This document shows, piece by piece, positions 39,914-46,172 of a stretch of DNA of 46,172 bases. Under the pieces are notes generated by a model, which was given only the letters and a program-made list of their open reading frames with translations, was not told the DNA's origin and ran no database searches. How positions within the stretch are numbered: the first letter of the stretch is position 1; every line of letters starts with the position of its first letter. The DNA is from an uncultured cyanobacterium. GTDB taxonomy: Bacteria; Cyanobacteriota; Cyanobacteriia; Cyanobacteriales; Microcystaceae. The stretch is from assembly GCA_903887375.1 (NCBI GenBank), contig CAISPN010000105.1:1-46172 (forward strand). Direction: 5' to 3'. Made by a program: the position numbers and the translations under genes.

Positions 39914-42091
39914 ATGTTTGGAATCAATCGTTTCAGCATTAAATCTAAACTGCAAATCATGCTTTTGATTGTCAGTTTGATTTCCCTTTTAACAATAGGC
40001 TATCTCAGTTTGATCAAAGCTAATGAACTTCTCATAGAGCAGACTTTTGGACATGTCAATAGTGTTCGCTATTCTAAAGGCAAACAAGTTGAAGATTATT
40101 TCAATAATTTGACCAAACAGGTAGAAGGACTTTGCCAAGAGCAAGATGTAATAGAAGCCATAAATCAGTTTAAGCAGGGATATAATGATCTACAAAAACA
40201 GACAATCTCAGTTTCCCAAGATCAAGCCATCGACAATTACTATAAAAATCAATTTGCTCCGCGTCTAGCCAAAAGTATTGAAGGAAATTTAGTAGTTAAT
40301 TCCTATTATCCAACTAGCAATCCAGCTCGCTACCTACAGTATTACTACATTGCCAATAATACTGAGCCAGTAGAAAAAAGATCTGATATGTTGCTCTCTA
40401 ATGAAAAGAGCAATTATGGCAAAGCTTACAATCTCTATCAAAAAAAGTTTCGTGACATCATCAAAAAACTTGACTATTCTGATTTATTCTTGATTGATCC
40501 TGACAGTGGAGATGTAGTCTATAGTGTAGCCAAAAAAACTGATTTTGCTAGTAATCTTTTTACAGGTCCCTACAACAATACTAACCTAGCCCAAGTTTTT
40601 AAAGATATACGTAGCAAAAAAGTTCAAGGAGTTGTCGAACTGACTGATTTTAGTTTTTATCCGGCTTCTTACAATTCTCCTGCTGCATTTATAGCCGGCT
40701 CTATTTATCAAGGAAATAAAAGAATTGGTATTCTTGCTGTAAGAATTTCTGCTGATCAGATCAATCAAATACTAGCTAATAAAATAAATTGGAAAGAAGA
40801 TGGATTAGGTAGTAGTGGTGAGACCTTTATAGTAGGTGATGATCTTAGACCTCGCTCGGCCAATCGATTTTTTCTAGAAAATCCTGCTGGTTTTCTCAAA
40901 ATACTTCGACAAAATAGGATACGACCTAGTATTATCAATGCCATCGCGCGAAACCAAACTACTTTACTGCTTCAACCAATAGAGACTGAAAATGCCAGAA
41001 GATCTCTTCAAGGTGAATTGGGAACTGAAATTGTCAAAAGCTATAAAGGCTCAGATGTAATAAGCTCATATGCTCCACTTAATGTCGCAGGAGTGAACTG
41101 GGGAATTGTCTCTGAAATGGATCTTTTTGAAGCTAATGCTCCTTTACGCTCTTTATTGGGTTTTCTGCTACTTTGTGGAATTATCTTGGTTGCCTTATTA
41201 AGTCTTTTTTCTACTATTGCCTCAGAGCGTTTTATCAGACCAATCAAGGCTTTGCTTTATAAGTTAAATAGATCTGAATCTGGAGATTTAGCTAGCCAGA
41301 TTGAGATAAATTCACCTGATGAAACAGGAGAGCTTGCTAAAAAATTTAATCATTTAATAGGGCAAGTTTATCAAAAAAACGAAATTATCAAATCTAAAGA
41401 ACAAGAAAACGAAACTCTTTTAGTCAATATTATGCCTAAAACTGTTATTGATCGTTGGCGCAAAGGCGATAATCATATCATTGAGCAATTTCAGCAGGTA
41501 ACGGTATTAGTTATTGAAATTGGCAATCTCAAACAGGACACTTTTTCTTGGATTGAGGGCTATAAAGATCTAATTACTATGATAGATAACCGGGCTGAGA
41601 AAGCTGAAATTGAAAGGCTCAGTTGTTTTAATGGAGTCTATATTGCCGCTTGCGGGCTAACTAAAGCGAGAATGGATCATCATAGACGCACTGTAGAATT
41701 TGCCCAAGATGTTTTAAAGTTTTCTAGAGATACTCTCAATAAACATCATTTTAACTTCACACTTAAAGTTGGTATTCATACTGGCTCAGTTACCACAGCC
41801 TTAGTTGGTGAGAAAAAGCTTAGCTATGATCTCTATGGAGAGCCAATTTATTATGCTCATAGATTAGCTCACTTGGCAGAAGCTAATACGATTTTAGTAA
41901 CTAATGAGGTTTATGAATTTGTGCAAGATCTTTTTAAATTTGAACCGCACAAACCAATTAACCTAGAAAATGGTGAACCCAGCATAAATACATGGATTCT
42001 GGGTAAGACAGGGCTTAGCAGTTTGATTAGCGATCTGACCTTCGGCTTAGACTTGGATGATGAAGATTATTTTTCCCCCAAAGGAGAATAA
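39914..42091 (+). CDS. Membrane sensor with Cache-like, HAMP and degenerate class III cyclase domains
   Basis: A 725-aa protein. One transmembrane helix near the N-terminus (LIVSLISLLTIGYLSL) and one near residue ~420 (LLGFLLLCGIILVALLSLFS) enclose a large extracytoplasmic sensor region, followed by a HAMP linker (RFIRPIKALLYKLN) and a cyclase-like domain (~504-696). In canonical class III cyclases the first metal site is Asp, the second Asp follows Gly, and an Asn sits before A-x-R. Here they are Glu535, Gly574 and Tyr646; Arg650 and the base-contact Asp639 remain. Catalysis is therefore doubtful. The ATG at 39914 is preferred over the TTG at 39902. The MscS gene starts 3 bp after the stop. 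Confidence 0.87.
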   Translation: MFGINRFSIKSKLQIMLLIVSLISLLTIGYLSLIKANELLIEQTFGHVNSVRYSKGKQVEDYFNNLTKQVEGLCQEQDVIEAINQFKQGYNDLQKQTISVSQDQAIDNYYKNQFAPRLAKSIEGNLVVNSYYPTSNPARYLQYYYIANNTEPVEKRSDMLLSNEKSNYGKAYNLYQKKFRDIIKKLDYSDLFLIDPDSGDVVYSVAKKTDFASNLFTGPYNNTNLAQVFKDIRSKKVQGVVELTDFSFYPASYNSPAAFIAGSIYQGNKRIGILAVRISADQINQILANKINWKEDGLGSSGETFIVGDDLRPRSANRFFLENPAGFLKILRQNRIRPSIINAIARNQTTLLLQPIETENARRSLQGELGTEIVKSYKGSDVISSYAPLNVAGVNWGIVSEMDLFEANAPLRSLLGFLLLCGIILVALLSLFSTIASERFIRPIKALLYKLNRSESGDLASQIEINSPDETGELAKKFNHLIGQVYQKNEIIKSKEQENETLLVNIMPKTVIDRWRKGDNHIIEQFQQVTVLVIEIGNLKQDTFSWIEGYKDLITMIDNRAEKAEIERLSCFNGVYIAACGLTKARMDHHRRTVEFAQDVLKFSRDTLNKHHFNFTLKVGIHTGSVTTALVGEKKLSYDLYGEPIYYAHRLAHLAEANTILVTNEVYEFVQDLFKFEPHKPINLENGEPSINTWILGKTGLSSLISDLTFGLDLDDEDYFSPKGE

Positions 42092-42094
42092 AGC

Positions 42095-43537
42095 ATGTAC
42101 CAAAATGTATTGCTAGTTAAAGGAATTCTTATAATTCTTGGTGTTCCTCTGTTGGTAGTTCTACTTAGCGAAATAATTGAACAATGCCAGCAACGTGGTA
42201 ATCCTTTAGCTAGGTTCTTTTCTGCCTTGCGCAATCTAGTATTGCCATCGCTTGTATTCTATATAGTTCTGAAATATTTTTTATATGTTACTTCCGATAG
42301 ACTTCTAGCAAGGGTATTTGGAACCCTATTTTGGCTAACTATACTCTACGCGACTCTTCTGCTGCTGAGCGCAGTTTTGATCAGGAATAAAAAGGAGCGA
42401 ACATGGCAGATTAACATTTCTAATATACTTTTGCAGTTTATCCGTACAACTGTTGTCATAGGTTTGCTGGGCTACATACTCTCAAAAATGTGGAGCCTAG
42501 ATCTAACCAAAATACTAGGAGCACTAGGAGTTGGTTCTCTAGTAATGGCCTTGGCATTACAGGATACTCTGAGTAATTTAGTTTCTGGTTTTTTGTTAAT
42601 CATCGAAAGTCCTTTTAAAGTAGGAGACTGGATCAAAGTTGGAGATTTAACTGGTCAGGTAATTGAAATTAACTGGAGAGCGGTGAGACTTAAAACCACC
42701 GATTGTGATGCTGTAATTATTCCTAATGGATTTTTAGGTAAGGCAAATATCTTTAATTACAATTTACTAAATCCTCTATATCTACTAAGATTAAAATTTC
42801 CATTTTCCTATGAAGAGCATCCAGATCTAGTAGAAAAAACTCTCTTAGAAGTAGCCCATTCTATAGAAGAAATTGAGCGAAATCCTGGACCTGAAGTTGC
42901 TCCTAAATTATTTAAAAATACTCATATTGAATATGAGATTCGTTTTTTTATTAAAGATTATGAAATCTATGAAAATATCCAAGATATTTTTAGTAGCAGG
43001 CTGTACTATGCGATCCATCGCAATTCATTTCATATACCTTTTCCTGACAAAATAGAATATAAAATTGATCGTTTACCCAAAAGAACTAATAGCTCTCATG
43101 ATCAAATCAGTAAAATTCTCTGCTCACAGTCAATATTTTCTCGTCTAGATAAGGCAACTTTAATTTATTTGACCAACAACACGACTATTGAGCTCTTTGG
43201 TATGGGTGAAAATATAGTTGAAATAGGCTTATTTGATAAGGCATTTTTTATAATTCTTGCTGGTAAAGCTACCCTTTTTACCAATGATCGCTATGGACAG
43301 CAAAAAGAACTCACTGAATTATCTGAGGGCGATTTTCTCGGTGAGATGGTTTTCTTTCCCGATAGTCCCAGTGCTGTATCGGCAACAGTACAAAAAACCG
43401 TCAGTGCTATCACCATTACTCCAGAAGCTATTTCCTATCTAAGCCAAAATCAACCCAGATTTGCTATTGAAATTAGCCAGTTTATCGATGAAAGAAGAAA
43501 ATTGATTCTTTCAGCAGAAAATCAAATCTCTAGTTAA
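42095..43537 (+). CDS. MscS-family channel with C-terminal cyclic-nucleotide-binding-like domain
   Basis: A 480-aa membrane protein. Several N-terminal helices lead to the MscS pore helix and beta domain: ILGALGVGSLVMALALQDT, NLVSGFLLIIESPFKVGDW and AVIIPNGFLGKANIFNY. Residues ~345-470 form a cNMP-binding fold (KAFFIILAGKATLF, ELSEGDFLGEMVFFP). In the phosphate-binding cassette Glu417 is kept, but the conserved Arg before S-A-T-V is Val428, and no Arg occurs nearby. Nucleotide binding may thus be lost or altered. AAAGGAG precedes the ATG at good distance. The channel is probably opened by tension or by its cyclase-like neighbour. Confidence 0.9.
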   Translation: MYQNVLLVKGILIILGVPLLVVLLSEIIEQCQQRGNPLARFFSALRNLVLPSLVFYIVLKYFLYVTSDRLLARVFGTLFWLTILYATLLLLSAVLIRNKKERTWQINISNILLQFIRTTVVIGLLGYILSKMWSLDLTKILGALGVGSLVMALALQDTLSNLVSGFLLIIESPFKVGDWIKVGDLTGQVIEINWRAVRLKTTDCDAVIIPNGFLGKANIFNYNLLNPLYLLRLKFPFSYEEHPDLVEKTLLEVAHSIEEIERNPGPEVAPKLFKNTHIEYEIRFFIKDYEIYENIQDIFSSRLYYAIHRNSFHIPFPDKIEYKIDRLPKRTNSSHDQISKILCSQSIFSRLDKATLIYLTNNTTIELFGMGENIVEIGLFDKAFFIILAGKATLFTNDRYGQQKELTELSEGDFLGEMVFFPDSPSAVSATVQKTVSAITITPEAISYLSQNQPRFAIEISQFIDERRKLILSAENQISS

Positions 43538-43667
43538 GATTTTTTGTCTCCCCTTTGATTGAGAAAACTTGGCTTAGATAATCACCTAGATCTGTAATTT
43601 GATATTTTTCTAATAATGAGTTTTTTTGACTCCTTAAAATTTGTAAAATTTCATCTGTTGTCTTCAT
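43530..43667 (-). pseudogene. Remnant of an MNT-type nucleotidyltransferase (antitoxin family)
   Basis: A 45-codon open frame. Its first 28 residues (including TDEILQILRSQKNSL and EKYQITDLG) look like the N-terminus of minimal nucleotidyltransferases of the MNT/HEPN toxin-antitoxin type. The expected catalytic GSxxRG and DxD segment is missing, and DYLSQVFSIKG, resembling the family's C-terminal helix, follows directly. This points to an internal deletion. The frame overlaps the MscS 3' end by 8 bp. A stop codon of another fragmentary frame overlaps its ATG (ATGA), suggesting a former operon. The identity is moderately supported only. Confidence 0.45.
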
Positions 43668-43707
43668 AATTTTAGTTCCACGCCATAAGTCTCAATCGCG
43701 GCTAGGG

Positions 43708-43791
43708 CTATTGGTAAATGTCCAACACTGGAACTAATTCACCCCTAAAGGCTTTGGAAAGGGTAGCTTGTTCAAGGCTTTTTGAGAATGA
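43708..43791 (-). pseudogene. Remnant of type I restriction specificity subunit (HsdS C-terminus)
   Basis: A 27-codon fragment reading LEQATLSKAFRGELVP near its middle. The A-F-R-G-E-L-V-P motif after a coiled-coil helix is the hallmark C-terminus of HsdS, the DNA-recognition subunit of type I restriction-modification systems. Stops on both sides and the absence of target-recognition domains show it is a dead relic. The rest of hsdS and the hsdM/hsdR genes are absent from the window. Confidence 0.6.
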
Positions 43792-43838
43792 TCAATGACT
43801 ATCGGAAGAATCCTTATAGCTTGGTTAGCAGAGAAAGG

Positions 43839-44075
43839 TTATACAGAATTAACCTGCCAGAGGGGAGATTGGGTCCAATTTTCGGGAAAATCCATAGCAG
43901 AAATGCAATCTATAGAGGTTATGGGACTAGTATCATTTTTAATAACCGAGATTAGTTTTTCTCGCCAACTATGTCCAGGGGATATCCGATCCATAAAGTA
44001 CAGAAGGATTATCAGGGTATTGCCTGATTTTTTAGCTCTGTGCCAAAAACCTTCACTTTTTTTAAGCCTGATTAG
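43839..44075 (-). pseudogene. Remnant of an Abi_2-type abortive-infection protein (C-terminus)
   Basis: A 78-codon open frame without an obvious start. It contains LLYFMDRISPGHSWREKL and, near the end, AMDFPENWTQSPLW. Abi_2 (AbiD/AbiF-like) phage-defence proteins end in a similar way, with a P-G-x-x-W-R-E-R-L helix followed by M-G-F-P-x-N-W and P-L-W. The N-terminal two thirds are missing: the frame opens only 13 bp after the end of the neighbouring surface-protein gene. A plus-strand frame over the same DNA looks like its shadow. Assignment rests on remembered family motifs, not on a search. Confidence 0.5.
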
Positions 44076-44088
44076 TTACAAAGAAAGT

Positions 44089-44682
44089 TTAGATATCAAG
44101 GTCCCCCCGTCGCTTAGAAGCTTTGTTGGACTTATGCTTGACTCTTTTTTTCAGGATTCTTAAGCCGATGAATAATGGCAGCCCAAGGGCGACTCCTTGG
44201 AGCGGATTAAACTCAAAAGGTATATCTTTAATTTTAATTTGAGAGTAATGTATATCAAAAAGATCAAAAGATATGTTAGCAGTTGTTGCTGGTGCATATT
44301 CTGTTCCTGATGTTGAATTTTGATAAATGTTGTAACTATCCTCTGAGTCAGTAACAAAGGAAAAGCCGTTTCCTGTAACTATGATTGGTGAGGAGTTAGT
44401 GCCATCCCACTCTATAGTATTAGCGCCACCACCTTGAAAATCAGATAACCCAGTGATCGTCTGAATTTGCCCGGAATTAGTGGTAAAAGTGCCAGTAATA
44501 CTATTAATTGTATATGGGGTATCTGCCTGCGGAGTGCCCGATCCATCAGTTATAATATAAGCATCAAGATTCCCAGCACCTGATACATCTGCGTGTATAT
44601 TCCAAGGTAAAGTTGCATATACTGGACCACTTGAAATCAGCAACTGAATGAATAAGGCTAAGGGTACTATTTTTATATTCAC
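44089..44682 (-). CDS. Secreted protein with PFE-type C-terminal sorting signal
   Basis: A 197-aa protein. A signal peptide (IVPLALFIQLLISSGPVYA) is followed by ~135 residues rich in Gly, Ser, Thr, Asn and Asp (beta-sandwich-like). The tripartite tail is the motif IPFEFNPLQG, a hydrophobic stretch (VALGLPLFIGLRIL) and a basic cluster (KKRVKHKSNKASKRR). This resembles the PFE-CTERM/PEP-CTERM signals processed by cyanobacterial exosortases. The gene probably starts at the GTG at 44682; no ribosome site is obvious. It follows the large repeat protein by 41 bp on the same strand. No exosortase gene is in the window. Function is unknown; a surface or matrix protein is likely. Confidence 0.72.
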   Translation of the reverse strand: MNIKIVPLALFIQLLISSGPVYATLPWNIHADVSGAGNLDAYIITDGSGTPQADTPYTINSITGTFTTNSGQIQTITGLSDFQGGGANTIEWDGTNSSPIIVTGNGFSFVTDSEDSYNIYQNSTSGTEYAPATTANISFDLFDIHYSQIKIKDIPFEFNPLQGVALGLPLFIGLRILKKRVKHKSNKASKRRGDLDI

Positions 44683-44723
44683 TATTTTATAGATAATTAG
44701 ATTTACTGTTGGTCATAGCTGTT

Positions 44724-46172
44724 TTAGTGAACATGAGCAACATTGAGACATAACGTATTACCGGACTTGACAACCTTAAATACATCATTAGTAGTACTAG
44801 CTGGGGCAATAGTATTGCCAATAAAACTACTCGATAGAGTCAAGCCAGCAGTAGCAGTAAGAATTGGAATCGAAATTGATTGTCCTACACTGATCTCACT
44901 GTTGATATTACTGATATTGTTAATAGAAAAAACGATTTTGCCGCTGCTCATATTAGCTGTTGATGACACCATAAGACTGTCATGCTCATTAGCGTTAATA
45001 CCTGATATTGAGCAATTGAGCGTACCTCCACTTAGAGTCAGACTGCCATTAACCAAAAAACTTCCGTTAGTATCAGTATAAGTACTTCCTGTCACGGATC
45101 CTCCTGGAGAAATTGCAGCACCAGCACTTAAAGTTAAATTGCCAATGTAGGTTCCAGAGCCTGCTAGTACACCATTTTCGTTGAAGGAAGCACCAGTATT
45201 ATTAGTAATGGTGCCGTTATTGAGCAAAATACTATTACTATTATTGTTAAGAATTCCAGAATTGTTGAAATTTCCTCCACTGTTATTTACCATTAGACCA
45301 AAGTTATTAAAACTTTTCCCACTGGCGTTGACAAGAGTCCCAGTGTTGACAATAATACCAATGTTTTCATTGATTATGATACCTGGATTATTCAACGTAG
45401 CGCCACCGGGGTTTTTAATATTGCCAAAGTTGTCGATGATATTATTGGTACTAGTGATATTTACGGTAAAACTCTGATTAGCTGCAGGCGAGCCGTTGTT
45501 AGTACTGCTTACAGTAAAAGTATCTATGTAGTTTCCAATAGTTAAGGTATTTAGATTATTTGGTTGGTAGATATAGCCGCCGGTACTGTTGTTGATTGTT
45601 AAAGTACCATAATTACCAACTGCAGTTGAAATTCCATTAGTATCACTGACCCCAAAGATTCCATAGGTTACGGCAGTACCCTCAGCATCAGTAGCTGTGA
45701 TAGTTCCTGCAGAGCTCAAAAAAGTGTCATTTGCAGGAGTATCTATATAGCTCAGAGTAACTGGACTGCTGGTATAGCTAGGGGTATCACAAACCCCTAC
45801 AGAACTTTTTAACTGACTAGGTGTTAAACCTATAACACCAATCAATTTTGTACCAGCTAAGTTTGTGCCAGTCAAATTTGTACCAGTTAAGTTTGCACCA
45901 CTTAGATTAATACCAGCTAAGTTGAAACCGGCTAGGTTATCACCAGATAGATTAACACCTTGTAAGTTTGCTGCACTTGTTAACTGACTGGCTGTTAAAC
46001 CTGTAACTCCTGAAAGATTTACATTGTTTAAATTGGCACCGGTTAAATTTGTACCAGTTAAGTTTGCACCACTTAGATTAATACCAGCTAAGTTGAAACC
46101 GGCTAGGTTATCACCAGATAGATTAACACCTTGTAAGTTTGCTGCACTTGTTAACTGACTGGCTGTTAAACC
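44724..46172 (-). CDS. Large repeat surface protein (pentapeptide, VCBS-like and Asn/Gly-rich solenoid), 5' truncated by window
   Basis: The visible 482 residues are the C-terminal part of a larger protein; the frame stays open to the window edge. Order: tandem pentapeptide repeats of the A/S-N-L-x-G kind (46172 to ~45800) with interspersed LTxSQL elements; a VCBS/cadherin-like domain (DTPANDTFLSSAGTITATD, GTLTINNSTGGYIYQP); an Asn-rich run of INNSG-like strands; and an autotransporter-type beta-solenoid end (GNLTLSAGAAISPGGS). There is no membrane anchor or barrel at the C-terminus (ends LNVAHVH). It resembles cyanobacterial secreted adhesins. A TTG at 45875 is not a true start since the pentapeptides continue upstream of it. 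Confidence 0.75.
   Translation of the reverse strand, partial: GLTASQLTSAANLQGVNLSGDNLAGFNLAGINLSGANLTGTNLTGANLNNVNLSGVTGLTASQLTSAANLQGVNLSGDNLAGFNLAGINLSGANLTGTNLTGTNLAGTKLIGVIGLTPSQLKSSVGVCDTPSYTSSPVTLSYIDTPANDTFLSSAGTITATDAEGTAVTYGIFGVSDTNGISTAVGNYGTLTINNSTGGYIYQPNNLNTLTIGNYIDTFTVSSTNNGSPAANQSFTVNITSTNNIIDNFGNIKNPGGATLNNPGIIINENIGIIVNTGTLVNASGKSFNNFGLMVNNSGGNFNNSGILNNNSNSILLNNGTITNNTGASFNENGVLAGSGTYIGNLTLSAGAAISPGGSVTGSTYTDTNGSFLVNGSLTLSGGTLNCSISGINANEHDSLMVSSTANMSSGKIVFSINNISNINSEISVGQSISIPILTATAGLTLSSSFIGNTIAPASTTNDVFKVVKSGNTLCLNVAHVH
45874..46172 (-). repeat. 171-bp tandem repeat encoding 57 residues (pentapeptide block)
   Basis: Bases 45874-46001 and 46045-46172 are identical over 128 bp with a period of 171 bp (57 codons, in frame). 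The remaining 43 bp of each unit are similar but not identical, and a weaker third copy begins near 45825. Each unit encodes about nine A/S-N-L-x-G pentapeptides and an LTASQL element. The second copy ends exactly at the window edge, so more copies may follow. Confidence 0.9.

Noticed and set aside
43795-44163. A 122-aa plus-strand open frame
   Set aside because: It covers the minus-strand frame with Abi_2-like motifs and the end of the PFE-type protein gene. It has no recognisable domain and a composition expected from a shadow frame.
45874-46172. Regular repeats considered as a CRISPR array or IS
   Set aside because: The repeats are in frame, encode pentapeptides of the N-L-x-G kind and have no unique spacers or inverted ends.

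Overview
The window is chromosomal DNA of a cyanobacterium of moderate to low GC content. The strongest markers are a recognisable psbK (a photosystem II subunit), the two sulfolipid genes sqdB and sqdX, a thioredoxin reductase-thioredoxin fusion (NTRC type), a fused panC-cmk gene, a GUN4-domain protein, DUF3386 and DUF3593 proteins, and an RRM-type Rbp protein. PSII and sulfolipid genes rule out a reduced non-photosynthetic symbiont lineage. I cannot name the genus from sequence alone.

Positions 1-34,300 are mostly housekeeping genes in short operons on both strands. In order: ssb, a sugar-nucleotide pyrophosphorylase fused to a phosphomannomutase-like domain, rbp, moeA, an rRNA/tRNA methyltransferase, tRNA-Leu(CAG), 5-oxoprolinase, murA, psbK, a phytoene/squalene synthase-like enzyme, NTRC, two small unknown genes, a DMT transporter, a lipase-like hydrolase, cobI, rpsD, panC-cmk, an RlpA-like protein, sodB, an MtnX-like phosphatase, DUF3593, a small ribbon-helix-helix-like gene, DUF3386, a GH57-like enzyme, lipA, sqdX, sqdB, DUF423, ribF, a diheme cytochrome c, secA and a B12-binding radical SAM enzyme. 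Several convergent pairs overlap at their 3' ends or share a bidirectional terminator.

Positions 34,450-43,540 hold a signalling block. A membrane-anchored GUN4-domain protein diverges from five co-directional genes: a multi-domain hybrid histidine kinase, a stand-alone response regulator, a ParA/MinD-like ATPase, a membrane protein with a Cache-like sensor, HAMP and class III cyclase domain, and an MscS-type channel with a C-terminal cyclic-nucleotide-binding fold. The spacing suggests one operon. The cyclase domain has lost key metal and transition-state residues, and the channel's nucleotide-binding cassette has no phosphate-binding arginine. The pair therefore looks like a cNMP circuit that has degenerated or been repurposed.

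Positions 43,530-44,075 (minus strand) carry short remnants of defence genes: the C-terminus of an Abi_2-type abortive-infection protein, the C-terminus of a type I restriction specificity subunit, and a shortened MNT-type nucleotidyltransferase. From 44,089 to the end are two minus-strand surface-protein genes. One has a signal peptide and a PFE-type C-terminal sorting signal. The other is a large repeat protein (pentapeptide repeats, a VCBS-like domain, an Asn/Gly-rich solenoid) whose 5' part lies beyond the window and contains near-identical 171-bp repeats.
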